Source: Phycisphaerales bacterium (lineage in GTDB: Bacteria; Planctomycetota; Phycisphaerae; Phycisphaerales; SM1A02). Taken from it: a stretch of DNA of 64,000 nt. The notes under the pieces are model-generated. The model was given only the letters and a program-made list of their open reading frames with translations. It was not told the origin of the DNA and did no database searches. Numbering within the stretch: the stretch's first letter is position 1; each line of letters opens with the position of its first letter. The stretch spans positions 62,001 through 126,000 of the forward strand of contig JAQWNP010000002.1 in the NCBI GenBank assembly GCA_029268515.1, in the 5' to 3' direction. The position numbers and the translations under genes were made by a program. Below are positions 43,385 to 53,687 of this stretch, in pieces.

Positions 43385-45310
43385 TTATGGTTCATACTTG
43401 AGTGGAATAGTCAATTCAAACATGGCCCCCTCGCCAATATCTTCACGCAAAACAAGATGACCACCCATAGAGGCCGCCATCTGTCGCGCAAGCGCGAGCC
43501 CAAGCCCAATGCCGGGCGCTGGATCACTTGCTCTTTCGCCGCGATCAAATGCCTTAAAAATAGCGTTGGACTGTGCGTGATTGATACCAGGCCCGTAATC
43601 ACGAACTTCAAAGGACAGATGTTTCTCAGTCAAGTTTGCATCAACTTCAATTTCGGGACGGTCGGGGTTGATTCCATATTTGCAGGCATTATCAATCAGG
43701 TTGAAGAGCACCTGCTCAAGTGACTCGACATCGATATAGAGCTCAGCATCTTGAGATCCATGAACGGTGATTGAACATGGACGCGCCTCGGCATCACAAC
43801 GTCGTGACAGTAAGGTGCGAAGTGACTCAATCAATTGACGGAATTCAACACGGCGGGCTGCGACTCGATGCCTTCCTTCTTCGAGGCGTGCGTAAGCCAA
43901 CACATTCTCAACCAAACCTGAGAGACGATCAGACTCACTTCGTAGTGTTTCAAGATACTGTTGGCGCTTGCTTGGTTCGGTAATGAGACCGTCGGCCAGC
44001 ATTTCAGAGTACATTCGAAAGGTGGTGAGTGGAGTTCTCAATTCGTGAGTGACTGCGGAGGCGAACATGCTCCGCCGCTCACCATAAAGAACACTGCTTC
44101 GCAGCATGAGACCAACAGCCACAAAGGCAACAGCCGCTGCAATCCAGCAAATCACTAATATGAGGGTGGTGGTGCTCCAACTCACTCCAATAGTGATGAG
44201 GGCTCCATCGTCAATGAGTTCAGCCATGATTGATGGGAGTCCAGCCTTGATAAACCCAGCATCAATCAGCGCTGCCTTGGGCGCCCCTTGCCAGGGCTCA
44301 AAACGCGCCCCATTCAGCGGCGTCACAATTTGTTCAAGTAATGCAGCTTGTAAGGCCGGCCAATCAACCAACAAGCCCTGCACCATCTTCTCGCCATCAG
44401 GTCTGATGTAGCGACGGACATAGAGCAGCGAATGTTCTTCAGTGGTGTCATGTTGCCAAAGTGGTACGAGGCCGCCAACAGTCGCTTTGGTACTGCCAAT
44501 GATAATGCCGTCTTTGGAGCCTGCGCCGAAGCCCCCGCCAAAGCCCCCGCCTCCAGATGGGTTGTTGCCATAGGCTCTGTCTTGATCGACAGACTGCGCA
44601 ACAACGGCACGCTGAGATCGTCCAACCCAGCCTGCCGAATCAAGCGCCAGTGCCAAATCAGCGCCCTCAGAAGCCGGTTCGGTCGCACTTTGAAAATTTT
44701 CGCTCTCAATGTCTAGTTGTTGCTGGGCCAGACTCTCATTGATTCGCTCACTTCCGATGGTGTAGAAATTCTCCATTTCTGTAATCCGGGTAAGAAGTGG
44801 CTGATTGTTGTTTAAGGAAGCGAGAATCTCTTTGACGCGCACTAACGCCTTCTTGGACTTGTCAATCTCAAGTGGACTAATCCCGGCAGCTTCGGCTAAA
44901 TCTCGATAACTCGGTCTTGTTGGTACTTCAGGAGATGAGATATCTCCTGCCTCATTAAGTTCGAAATGAACAAGTACGAATTGATCAGTTGATGTCAGGA
45001 GTGGAGATGGCACCACAAACTGATGAAGCGATATCGGATTAAGTAGCGTCTGATTGAACGCGGTTCCAAGTTGATAGAAAGGCTGATATTGCTGTGGTTC
45101 CCGATCCGCTTCTCGTGAAAGCAAAGGCAAGAGCCATGCTTCCATATTAGAAATAGCAAGCCGTCTTTGATCACCATGCTGATCTTCGGCGCTATCACGA
45201 ATTGCGTTTTGGCTTAATGAAATGACGATAAAGGAAAGTACGACAAGCGAGGCGAGCCCGAGAAAGGCAACGCCACTGAACACAAGCCAAATTTTCCAAT
45301 GTCGATTCAT
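43385..45310 (-). CDS. Membrane sensor histidine kinase
   Basis: A 641-residue kinase. Membrane helices lie at about 8-32 and 380-405, with a long periplasmic sensor between them that includes a glycine run (GGGGFGGGFGAG at about 252-263). The cytoplasmic part has the H box VTHELRTPLT (about 430-440), N box LIDNACKYG, G1 RDYGPGI and G2 GIGLGLALARQM. Start at 45310 overlaps the response regulator by ATGA. The sensor domain matches no family I know. Confidence 0.92.
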   Translation of the reverse strand: MNRHWKIWLVFSGVAFLGLASLVVLSFIVISLSQNAIRDSAEDQHGDQRRLAISNMEAWLLPLLSREADREPQQYQPFYQLGTAFNQTLLNPISLHQFVVPSPLLTSTDQFVLVHFELNEAGDISSPEVPTRPSYRDLAEAAGISPLEIDKSKKALVRVKEILASLNNNQPLLTRITEMENFYTIGSERINESLAQQQLDIESENFQSATEPASEGADLALALDSAGWVGRSQRAVVAQSVDQDRAYGNNPSGGGGFGGGFGAGSKDGIIIGSTKATVGGLVPLWQHDTTEEHSLLYVRRYIRPDGEKMVQGLLVDWPALQAALLEQIVTPLNGARFEPWQGAPKAALIDAGFIKAGLPSIMAELIDDGALITIGVSWSTTTLILVICWIAAAVAFVAVGLMLRSSVLYGERRSMFASAVTHELRTPLTTFRMYSEMLADGLITEPSKRQQYLETLRSESDRLSGLVENVLAYARLEEGRHRVAARRVEFRQLIESLRTLLSRRCDAEARPCSITVHGSQDAELYIDVESLEQVLFNLIDNACKYGINPDRPEIEVDANLTEKHLSFEVRDYGPGINHAQSNAIFKAFDRGERASDPAPGIGLGLALARQMAASMGGHLVLREDIGEGAMFELTIPLKYEP

Positions 45311-46014
45311 GAGGCCGCGACCTCGACGGTGTCTCCGAGTGTGTAGCCTTTGCCACGTACTGTTCGGACGATTTCATCACCAGCGGGTAGCTTCTCTCTC
45401 AGCCGAGCGATGTGCATATCAATGGTTCGCGTATGCACACCACGAGGATCGAGTCCCCACACATTTTGTAGCAGTTCCTCGCGCTGGACGACACGACTTT
45501 TATTGGTTGCGAGGTAACGAAGAATGCCTACTTCTCTCTCAGAGAGTGACTTGGGGGCAGGATCATCATCATAAGTGACCTCTCGTAATTCCAGATCAAG
45601 GACGGCGCCGGGAAAACTGAGTCGGCGCACATCAATCGGACGAGCTGGTGAACGACGCAGGACAGCTTCAACGCGGGCAAGGAGTTCACGAGCGCTAAAG
45701 GGCTTGAGAACGTAGTCGTCGGCGCCGTGTGAAAGGCCCTCAACGCGGTCATTCTCAGCACCTCTTGCAGTCACCATGATGACAGGTAGTGTTGGTGAGG
45801 CGCGGCGTAAATGTCGCAGCACATCGAACCCATTCATCTCAGGCAGCATCACATCAAGCAGTACCAGATCAAGATCTGATTCAATCGCGAGCACCAAACC
45901 ATCTTTTCCATTGCCGGTCGATATCACGTCATAGCCACCGCTCTCTAAGGCGTCGACCAAACCTTGACGGATTGGTCCATCATCTTCGACAACCAGGATG
46001 TTTCGTTTCTTCAT
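45307..46014 (-). CDS. OmpR/PhoB-type response regulator
   Basis: A 235-residue two-domain regulator. The receiver has the acidic pair in VVEDDG, the phospho-acceptor Asp in VLLDVMLPEMNG and Lys in YVLKPFSA; the C-terminal winged helix has the usual SEREVGILRYL, VWG and HIARLREKL. Start is ATG 46014 (MKKRNILVVEDDG) although the frame is open further. It is translated with the kinase at 43385; a terminator at 46051-46097 separates it from the VWA gene upstream. Confidence 0.94.
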   Translation of the reverse strand: MKKRNILVVEDDGPIRQGLVDALESGGYDVISTGNGKDGLVLAIESDLDLVLLDVMLPEMNGFDVLRHLRRASPTLPVIMVTARGAENDRVEGLSHGADDYVLKPFSARELLARVEAVLRRSPARPIDVRRLSFPGAVLDLELREVTYDDDPAPKSLSEREVGILRYLATNKSRVVQREELLQNVWGLDPRGVHTRTIDMHIARLREKLPAGDEIVRTVRGKGYTLGDTVEVAAS

Positions 46015-46050
46015 TTCAGATGCTTCCTCGAAGAAGGTTGTTGGTTGGAT

Positions 46051-46097
46051 GATAAGAAAAAGACTGCCGCGAGGGTTGGGTGGCCTTCGCGGCAGTC
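46051..46097 (-). terminator. Intrinsic terminator of the VWA gene
   Basis: On the minus strand, GACTGCCGCGA pairs with TCGCGGCAGTC (11-base stem, 14-base loop), followed by TTTTTCTTATC. It lies 24 bases after the VWA gene stop, so it separates that gene from the response regulator downstream. Confidence 0.85.
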
Positions 46098-46120
46098 CGA
46101 GAGAGAGAAGAAGAGGCCGG

Positions 46121-47356
46121 TTAGGAGGAGGTATCGCTGCTTTCAGTGGTTTCTTCAGGGGTCTCAACGCTTGAGGCATCATCGGCTACAGGTGCTTCTG
46201 GGAATACAAAGCCTTTGTTCTCTGCTTGGCCACGAATTGCTGCTCGAACAACCACATCAAATGCTTGTTCGTTGTCTTCCGCGAGGCCCTTGCGTGCTTC
46301 AGTAATGAAGGCCTCACGTTTTTTGCTCAATTCTTGAATCTGACTTTGGATCACCTGGCGTTCAGCCTTTTTGGTTTCGACATAAGCCACACGCTCTTCC
46401 TTCGTCATCTTTTGCATATTTTCAGGAAGTGCCTCGTCATCGATGTTGTCAAGATCAACCTCCTCACGGTCGAGGGCATCACATAAGTCCCAGCCGCAAT
46501 AGTAGAGACTGTTACTTTTTGTACCAGAGCGTGATGCTGCGGCGCCCGCACCTATGCTGGCTGCGTTGAAGTCTTGTTCTGTCTGGTTGGACCATGCGGC
46601 TGCTCCGGCTTCGCCCATGGGAATGTAGGTGGTATTAATTTTTGTGCTGAGATCAGCCATTTCAGTATCGAATGGTGTTACGACTGCAACTTCTTGATAG
46701 TCAGGATCAATTGAGGCAAACTGACCATCTGTCAGTTTTGCAATTTGTGTCCAGCCCGGCGCGTCTTCGTTGGTGACAGCCCCGCAGTAGATCGAGTTGA
46801 CCATGATGCCCTTGGCAATAAGTTCGCGACATACCGCTTGAAAGTTGTATTCAGGGTCTTGATCAGCGCTTTCATTTCCTGAAACCACAATCAGTTTTAG
46901 AGTGTCTTCCGAATCCGTCCAGTCGAGGTTTTCAAGTGATCGTTGAAGCACGCGCCCGACGTATTCTTTGCCGCCATCAGTGGTCAACGCAAAGAGCTGC
47001 TGTGAGATGAGATCAAGGTCTTCTGTGAAGGGCGAGTCAATCCGAACCCATCCTGTTTCTGGATCAAGAGAATCATTGCCGTAGTCGAGCAGTGCAATGC
47101 GCAAACGCGGCGTTGGTTCAGCAAGAGCAAGATCATTGACAATCTGCCAAATCTTAGTGCGAGCGGCATTAATGAGACCATCCATTGAATTGCTGGTGTC
47201 CAAGCAGATCACCAGATCAATGGTGGGTTGCTCGGCAGGTTGTTGCGATTGATCAGTCGCCGTGGTCACTGCCGGATCTTGAGCTGTGGCAGAGGGCGTG
47301 ATCGCAAAGAAACTTGTCGCTAACAGTCCGGTGAGAAGAACTCGGGTGGGATTCAT
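46121..47356 (-). CDS. Secreted VWA-domain protein
   Basis: A 411-residue exported protein with signal peptide (cleavage near ATAQD). The VWA domain spans about 45-225 with LVICLDTSNSMDG, a full DxSxS-type site (DTSNS). The remainder is helical, with a Lys/Glu-rich coiled region (about 315-365) and an acidic, Thr/Ser-rich tail. Likely acts in the periplasm; no partner visible except the VIT-VWA protein upstream on the same strand. Confidence 0.82.
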   Translation of the reverse strand: MNPTRVLLTGLLATSFFAITPSATAQDPAVTTATDQSQQPAEQPTIDLVICLDTSNSMDGLINAARTKIWQIVNDLALAEPTPRLRIALLDYGNDSLDPETGWVRIDSPFTEDLDLISQQLFALTTDGGKEYVGRVLQRSLENLDWTDSEDTLKLIVVSGNESADQDPEYNFQAVCRELIAKGIMVNSIYCGAVTNEDAPGWTQIAKLTDGQFASIDPDYQEVAVVTPFDTEMADLSTKINTTYIPMGEAGAAAWSNQTEQDFNAASIGAGAAASRSGTKSNSLYYCGWDLCDALDREEVDLDNIDDEALPENMQKMTKEERVAYVETKKAERQVIQSQIQELSKKREAFITEARKGLAEDNEQAFDVVVRAAIRGQAENKGFVFPEAPVADDASSVETPEETTESSDTSS

Positions 47357-47448
47357 TTTGTGGACTCCATTTTGTGTGTGAGCGGTTGGCTCGAAATTAT
47401 TTTAAAGAGTGACGTATGGGAAGTAAGGGTTATTGCAAATGGTTGGCC

Positions 47449-49809
47449 TTAGCAGTCATCTGCTGCCTTGATGAGGTAAGTCAAGCCATTGCGGCGAAGC
47501 ACAATTGGACCATCTAGCGAGAGTACGCCTTGACGCCTTTCTTTGACTAGTTCACGTACGAGATTCATGTGCTCGGGTGTTCCAAAGTCAATGACTACGT
47601 CAGGATCGCTTTCAACTTGTTCGTTGATGAGTTGTGCATCAAACCAGGTGCCTCCGCGGTAAAAGAAGGTGTGGTCGCAGATCTGCTGCACTGTTTCGAA
47701 TGAGACCTCGTTTTGTTCGGCATCGAAGAACCCGTTTCTGTAGCCAAGCTGCTCAACGTTTTTCGAGGCATACAAGTTGAGACTTTGGGTGACAGCTCCC
47801 GCGCCACTACGGTTGCTAATGGCACGATCTTCAAGCTCGGTCATGCAACCTCCAACAGCAGCACCCCAACGGGCAGCGGTGTTTGGTAAATGCGTGCCAT
47901 CGGTCGCCAGGAAGGAGGTGTACTCCGTGAGTATTCCATAGGTCGTCGAGAGACGCATAATTTCTTCGACCAGTTCAACTATTTTTGGCTCAGTCATTGT
48001 GGTCGCGGCATTGAGTGGGTTCGCGGCTTCAGCGGCGCCGGCTTGGCGAATCTGATCGATCAAATATGCGATCTGACGGCTCGCCCAAAGACGAGCAACG
48101 TAAGAATTGTCTACCGAGGCATCAGATGGGTCGAAAGTAAAGACATGGTTCTTTGGACCCAAGGCAGTTTTTCCGCTGATTTCAAAGGTGATTGGCTGAT
48201 TGTCGATGTACCTGCCGAGCAGAATCAAATAGTCGCCATCAAAGACATCAGGTATTTGCTGTGGCGTCATTTCACGCACCAGACGCGTTGATTGGTTGCC
48301 TGCCGAATCTCGTGTGATCAATGTGGTGTCCGCAAACACAGGGCCAGAAAGTTGTCGGAAGGTACGGGCAACTTTGAGCTCCACATCCTCATGGGGAAGA
48401 ACAAAAGTACTGGTTGCCCGGCTTGAGTCTGCAATGTGATCGAGCAGCGGCGCATTGACATCATTGCCGACGCCGAATGTAAAGATGCGTCTGTTGTGAT
48501 TGTTGTGTTCTTCCACACTTTCGCGGATCGCGACTTCAGATGTCTCACCAACAGTCGGTAGGCCATCGGTTAAGAACAGAACCATGGACAGATAACCCTC
48601 CATCGGTGGCTGTTTGAGTGCTGCTCGCAAAGCGCTGTTAATGTTGGTGCCACCAATTGAACGAATGCTAGAGAGATAGGCCTCTGCTTGTCTGACAGTC
48701 TCATCTGTTTTAATGACTGGTTGAGCTGCAAATTGGTCAACGCCAGTTGAGTAATCGATGATGTTGAAGGCCTCGCCATCTTCAAGAGCTGAGATCACTT
48801 GAAGTGCTGCCAGGCACGCTTGCTGTAGTTTGACACCAGCCATTGATCCCGAGCGATCAAGGACGATCGTGACCTCTCGTTGTAGGGTTCCGTTGTCTGC
48901 GGCATCAGTAGTAGGCATCCCTAACATGAACAAGAAGTGACCGCCTTGGCCAGAAGTGGTATCTGGATAGGCGATTACTGAAGCATTCATGGCATCACGG
49001 TCACGCAGGTATGACAGACGGAAACTACCGGGTTCGGTCCGAGCTTTTTCAGAAATCTCGCCATGAAAGCTTGACCCACTTTTACGTTTTGTGATCAGAT
49101 CGTGGCTTGGTGAATACACCATTGAGACTGGGGTTTCATCACTTATCTGGAAACGTATGTTCCATGGCGCATGCTGCCTTAGTGATTCACTTCGAGGTAT
49201 GGCATAGTCGATGCGATTTCCATCACCGCCGAGAATCTGTTCGTAGGTCAGGATGATTGTCTGCTTACCTTGCGCAGGCACAGGAAAAACGCTCGAACGT
49301 ACCAGGTTGTAACCAGCGAATTCGAGTAGTGCGGGATCACGAAGATTGCTGACGATCTCGTCATAGATTCGCCTGGCTTCGTGGCTTGGCAGAAGATCAG
49401 CTTTTGCCGAGAGCGCCGTGCCTTCGAGTGCAAATTCAGTCACCACAGCGCCATCTGGCACAGGTAAAAGAAGTTGTGATTCCTGGTCTTGGCTGGATTG
49501 GTTTACGAGGTTCAGTCCGAGTCGGGTGGTCGCAACCTGACCCTTGATGTCTACATCCACATCAACAGACTCGATCAACACCATCGGTTGAAGATTGGGG
49601 CGTACCATTATTGGCGATACATGGTTTGGTCTGTGGTTGGCCATTGGCATGGCCCACGGATGAACTTGGGGAATGATGATGTTGATGTTGTTTGTGACTG
49701 TCTGCGCCACTACCGCCGGTGCCATCAGTAGCAATGATGAAATCATCGTTATTGAGGCACGGCGGACGGTGTGTGGCAGCCGAATATTTCTTGGGGGTAT
49801 GAGCAACAT
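47449..49809 (-). CDS. VIT-VWA protein (inter-alpha-trypsin-inhibitor heavy-chain-like)
   Basis: A 786-residue exported protein. The start is ATG 49809 with GAGG upstream. A signal peptide of about 35 residues ends near VVAQT. The VIT domain (about 70-200) has IKGQVATTRLGLNLVNQSSQ and ESQLLLPVPDGAVVTEFAL; the VWA domain (about 310-480) has TIVLDRSGSMAG with intact DxSxS, and a C-terminal helical/beta region completes it. Members of this family bind extracellular matrix or surface components. No sortase signal seen. It lies upstream of the smaller VWA gene, 92 bases away. Confidence 0.9.
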   Translation of the reverse strand: MLLIPPRNIRLPHTVRRASITMISSLLLMAPAVVAQTVTNNINIIIPQVHPWAMPMANHRPNHVSPIMVRPNLQPMVLIESVDVDVDIKGQVATTRLGLNLVNQSSQDQESQLLLPVPDGAVVTEFALEGTALSAKADLLPSHEARRIYDEIVSNLRDPALLEFAGYNLVRSSVFPVPAQGKQTIILTYEQILGGDGNRIDYAIPRSESLRQHAPWNIRFQISDETPVSMVYSPSHDLITKRKSGSSFHGEISEKARTEPGSFRLSYLRDRDAMNASVIAYPDTTSGQGGHFLFMLGMPTTDAADNGTLQREVTIVLDRSGSMAGVKLQQACLAALQVISALEDGEAFNIIDYSTGVDQFAAQPVIKTDETVRQAEAYLSSIRSIGGTNINSALRAALKQPPMEGYLSMVLFLTDGLPTVGETSEVAIRESVEEHNNHNRRIFTFGVGNDVNAPLLDHIADSSRATSTFVLPHEDVELKVARTFRQLSGPVFADTTLITRDSAGNQSTRLVREMTPQQIPDVFDGDYLILLGRYIDNQPITFEISGKTALGPKNHVFTFDPSDASVDNSYVARLWASRQIAYLIDQIRQAGAAEAANPLNAATTMTEPKIVELVEEIMRLSTTYGILTEYTSFLATDGTHLPNTAARWGAAVGGCMTELEDRAISNRSGAGAVTQSLNLYASKNVEQLGYRNGFFDAEQNEVSFETVQQICDHTFFYRGGTWFDAQLINEQVESDPDVVIDFGTPEHMNLVRELVKERRQGVLSLDGPIVLRRNGLTYLIKAADDC

Positions 49810-50139
49810 GTGCAATCCTCAGACAGGAGCTTTGTATTGTTTGGAGAACGGTGTTCTCGCCTCACTAGAGAATACGTCTGGGACCGCTGATGATTGGTAA
49901 CGGCTATGTAACGTGTGGTTTTGAGAGTGGCTGCGGGTCTTGCTAGGACTTGTTTTCATAGGGTATTACGAAGACTAGGGCCCCCTTGCTGTAACAGATT
50001 TGTCACATGCAGCATCTTGCCAGAATGGGATTAATCAGCCCCCATTCTCATGGGCCTGTTATAAATAGCATCATGGAATGGGTGGCCGCCGCCGTGATCG
50101 AGGTCGCGTGATTTTCAGAGAAGACAGAGAAGAAGTGTG
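49810..50139. promoter_or_regulatory. Divergent intergenic region between the VIT-VWA and CLC genes
   Basis: Three hundred and thirty bases with no supported gene. It holds the ribosome-binding sites of both flanking genes, a GAGAAC-GGT-GTTCTC inverted repeat at 49844-49858 close to the VIT-VWA start, and GAATGGG/CCCATTC pair at 50023-50047 with TATAAAT at 50060-50066. These could be regulator and promoter sites, but no -35 box fits well. Confidence 0.35.
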
Positions 50140-51651
50140 ATGGATCCAAAGGAACAGAATCCAACTAACCTTGAGGCCGAAGTCGAACGCCACCCCTGGC
50201 GACAAGAGATCTTCTCGAGGCATGCTTGGTTCCGTTACAGCCTCTTTCTGATAGCAGCAATTCTGACTGGACTTGCGGCGCTTTACTTTAATCGTGTGGA
50301 AGAAGTTGGCCGGCTCTTTTTTGAGGTCATGAAGGGTGATGCCGAAGTCGGCATGTTCTTTAGCTGGTTCGGCATTGAAAACGATTGGACCTGGACCATG
50401 CCTGGCGCCCTGGGCACGATCATCCCGATCGCTCTGGTCATCGTCGGCATGATTGTGATTTGCCGTTTAAGAGACGTCTATTTTAAAGGGACAGAGGGCA
50501 CCGGTATTCCTCAAGCGATTGCATCGCTCAAGACGCCCGAGGGACCAATTCGCAAACGCATGCTTTCACTGCGCATTGCGCTAGGCAAGATGTTGTTGCT
50601 GACCATTGGCCTGTTTACCGGTATGACGATTGGTCGTGAAGGCCCTTCCGTGCACGTGGGCGCATGCTGTATGTATCTGATTACGAAGGTGACCCGTTTT
50701 CAACAGAATTTAGTAAGACGCGGCCTCATTCTTGGTGGCGGTGGTGCTGGTATTGCTGCGGCCTTCAACGCGCCTATTGCTGGCATTGTCTTTGCCTTTG
50801 AAGAGATTGGCCGTGGGTTCGAAAAGAACAATGCGGGAACGATTATTCGAACCGTGATCATCGCCTGCGTGGTCGGGATCGTCTTCCTCGGTGATTACTT
50901 GTTCTATGGCAATGTCAATAAGGGCGGCAATGTTGAGTTAGACGGCGTCATGCAGTGGATCGCCGTACCTGTCATCGGCATCATCGGCGGCCTTCTCGGT
51001 GGCTGTTTTGCCTGGATGGTGGTTCACTTTACGCCAGTCGTCACACGCAACGTTAAAAAGCATCCCTACATGACAGCCGGTTTTCTTGGAGCATGTCTTG
51101 GCGGCCTCGCACTTATTTCAAGCGGTCTTTCCTACGGGAGTGGATTTGCTGAGGCTCAGATCATCCTCATGCAAGAAGCGCAGCCAGATTTTCCATGGTT
51201 GGCTGAAACATCCTTCCCATGGCATTATCCAATTACCAAGGCAGCAGCGAATTTCTTCTGCCTGATTAGCGGTATTCCTGGTGGCTTGTTTGATCCCAGT
51301 CTTTCTGTTGGCGCTGGAATTGGCCAAGTTGCTCACCCTTTGTTTAGTACTTTATTCGATGGCATCTCGATGAAGGCTGTCGTGATGATGTTCATGGTGG
51401 CGTACTTCACAGGCGTGGTACAGAGTCCAATTACGTGCTTCGTCATATTGGTTGAAATGACCGATGGGCGCTACATGACGATTGCATTGGCAGCAACGGC
51501 AGTGATTGCTTATGAGATGTCGCACTTAGTATGTCGCACGGCTATCTATGAGGCTTTGGCAGATATCTTCCTCAAGAACCTTGATGATCCAGTTAAATCA
51601 GCAACAGGTGAATCAAAGGAAAGCGGCGGCCAGCCGGCGGCGCAAACTTAG
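50140..51651 (+). CDS. CLC-family chloride channel or chloride/proton antiporter
   Basis: A 503-residue multi-pass membrane protein. Signature motifs are GTGIPQA (near 115, usual GSGIPE), GREGPSVHVGA (near 167, with the gating Glu) and the GxFxP motif as GGLFDPSLSVGAGIG (near 382). The proton-side Glu may be in AFEEIGRG. Residues 1-20 are a short cytoplasmic tail. Start is ATG 50140. It ends four bases inside the convergent secreted-protein gene. Confidence 0.92.
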   Translation: MDPKEQNPTNLEAEVERHPWRQEIFSRHAWFRYSLFLIAAILTGLAALYFNRVEEVGRLFFEVMKGDAEVGMFFSWFGIENDWTWTMPGALGTIIPIALVIVGMIVICRLRDVYFKGTEGTGIPQAIASLKTPEGPIRKRMLSLRIALGKMLLLTIGLFTGMTIGREGPSVHVGACCMYLITKVTRFQQNLVRRGLILGGGGAGIAAAFNAPIAGIVFAFEEIGRGFEKNNAGTIIRTVIIACVVGIVFLGDYLFYGNVNKGGNVELDGVMQWIAVPVIGIIGGLLGGCFAWMVVHFTPVVTRNVKKHPYMTAGFLGACLGGLALISSGLSYGSGFAEAQIILMQEAQPDFPWLAETSFPWHYPITKAAANFFCLISGIPGGLFDPSLSVGAGIGQVAHPLFSTLFDGISMKAVVMMFMVAYFTGVVQSPITCFVILVEMTDGRYMTIALAATAVIAYEMSHLVCRTAIYEALADIFLKNLDDPVKSATGESKESGGQPAAQT

Positions 51652-53687
51652 TATTGGTCCAAGATGGCTTGATAGCGATCAATGGCCTCTTGATTCGTCG
51701 CAGTCTTCAGTCCCGATTCGGCTAATTGACGAACGGTTGCCCAGCCCTCTGTTCTTTCCAAGTACGGGGCGAGTCGTGTTAAGTCGGTCCCGTGACTACG
51801 CCGTCGCAAATTCTTTGAGAGTGTATTGATGATCTTTTGATGTGTTTCAAAGGTCATTAGATTGCCACAAAGATGCCAGAGCATATCCCGGTCAATTGCG
51901 GTTTTATCTGAGGTTGCTTGCCAGGCAGTCAAGAAAGCCTCTTGGTCCTTTGCACGAAAGAGAGGCCCGAGGATCGCGGTTGAGCCTGAATTTTCGACCC
52001 CATTTTTTTGAGCCAATTCCCAGAATTCAATAGCCAGTTGATCCTCACCAATCAGGACAAGCAATCGAATGGCCTTGGCATAGTCAGCAGCATCACTATT
52101 CTTAGTGGCGCTGCGCATGAGACTTACAGCTTGAGTGCGCAAGCTAATCTGGCCGTCGTCAGGCGGTGCGACGCGCTGAATGTCGTAACGGTTTGGAGAT
52201 GGCGCCAACATAAGTGGGTCACCAAAAGTGCTCACGCGCCAGGGGCGGGAGAATGGGCTTGCCTCAGGCCACCAGCGGCAGCTGATGATGAATGGCACAA
52301 AGTTCACCATTTTTTCTGCCACACGGATCGTCGGAACAAATGCGGCAAGATACGGTTCTGATATTGAACCAACGTAAGAGTACGCACCATGTGAGAGCCA
52401 CATGCCAGCGATTGTTGCAGGGTCGCTGGGATTGCACATGGAGTAACTGTGAATAAACTGCATTGCAACAGGTGTGTTTAGTAGGGGAACGTCAACAGCT
52501 TCACCATCTCCTTTAACAAGGCCAAACTGGGTACACCTGCCCCGTGAGTTCATAAAAAACAAGTCAGTGGTGAGGCCACCTACAAGTCTTCGCTGCCAAT
52601 TAAGCGGGCTTGCCTGTCCGCCCTTAAAAAGGTCAACACCATAGCCCATCGTGTTCAAGGCTTTTGCAGCCTCTGACAGATCATAGGGCTCCATGCCACG
52701 TGTCTTGTTGGCATAACCATCAACCAAAGTGACCTTGGTGCGTGGCAGAAACAAAGAGCACATGGCGACATAGGCACAGCGTTTCTCATCACCGAATATC
52801 CAGCCGGTGTAAACCCCCCGCTTGGCGACATGGTCTCGGCCAATGGCATCCGTCGTTGCAAGTCCAAGTCTGCCCGACGTCTGATTAGGTAATGGCGGCT
52901 GTACTTCAATTGGCATATTGAGATGCACGCCAATCGGCATCTTGCGACAAATGGTGAGCGTCTCAATCGTGTCACCTGGTTCTTCCCAAGGCAGCCCGGT
53001 ACGGTCAAGAATCATCCGCACTTCAGCCATGAGTGACATACCCTTTTGAATGGAGGTCCACTCTTTTTCGGGACCCCAGTCAGTATCCATCCAAGCCAGG
53101 GGCTGAGCTCGTCCCGCAGCAAGTGCAACTGCAGCAACCCAGGCGGGATCATCAACACTGGTTATCACAACACCAGGCGGAGGGTATTGACTCCCTTGGA
53201 GAAGATCTGAAAGCGACTGTTTGTTTGGTTGGCCACCAAGCGCTTTGATGACGACGCCCCTGAGTGTTTGCTGGAGTGTTTTTTTATCAGTAGGCAGACC
53301 GTTTGATGATGTTCGTCGAAGAACACGACTCGGTTTAAAGCGACGAATAAACATTGAGCAAAAATGCTCATCTTCAATGAGTACGGGCCATCTTGCCGTC
53401 GGAGACCACCTGGCGATTTCCTGAAGATACGTCGCTGGGTCGGGAACCAATACCACCTGATCAATCAATGGTATCGCTAAGTCTAACTGCCGCACGCGCA
53501 GTCCAAGTTTCACGGCCCAATGTAGTTCTGCAGGATCTTGGACAGTGTCTTTATCTTGAGTTGACTCTTCTTGAGTTTGTGCGACTGATGGTGCAGGAGC
53601 GAGGGCCAAAATAATGGCCAGGAAAAAGCAAAAAGCCAACCAAGATTTGCAGTCATCAGCAAGCTTGCAAAGCGGTTGCCATTTCAT
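51648..53687 (-). CDS. Secreted protein of unknown function
   Basis: A 679-residue exported protein with signal peptide (cleavage near SVAQT). It includes the repeat-like PVLIEDEHFCSMFIRRFKPSRV motif early and, at about 420-510, the order IHSYSMCNP, HGAYSYVGSISEPYL and STFGDPLML, which recalls the end of caspase-like C25 or TIGR03790 proteins; no clear catalytic His-Cys pair. The final 150 residues look helical, TPR-like. It is coupled by ATGA to the degenerate MBL-fold gene upstream. Confidence 0.7.
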   Translation of the reverse strand: MKWQPLCKLADDCKSWLAFCFFLAIILALAPAPSVAQTQEESTQDKDTVQDPAELHWAVKLGLRVRQLDLAIPLIDQVVLVPDPATYLQEIARWSPTARWPVLIEDEHFCSMFIRRFKPSRVLRRTSSNGLPTDKKTLQQTLRGVVIKALGGQPNKQSLSDLLQGSQYPPPGVVITSVDDPAWVAAVALAAGRAQPLAWMDTDWGPEKEWTSIQKGMSLMAEVRMILDRTGLPWEEPGDTIETLTICRKMPIGVHLNMPIEVQPPLPNQTSGRLGLATTDAIGRDHVAKRGVYTGWIFGDEKRCAYVAMCSLFLPRTKVTLVDGYANKTRGMEPYDLSEAAKALNTMGYGVDLFKGGQASPLNWQRRLVGGLTTDLFFMNSRGRCTQFGLVKGDGEAVDVPLLNTPVAMQFIHSYSMCNPSDPATIAGMWLSHGAYSYVGSISEPYLAAFVPTIRVAEKMVNFVPFIISCRWWPEASPFSRPWRVSTFGDPLMLAPSPNRYDIQRVAPPDDGQISLRTQAVSLMRSATKNSDAADYAKAIRLLVLIGEDQLAIEFWELAQKNGVENSGSTAILGPLFRAKDQEAFLTAWQATSDKTAIDRDMLWHLCGNLMTFETHQKIINTLSKNLRRRSHGTDLTRLAPYLERTEGWATVRQLAESGLKTATNQEAIDRYQAILDQY

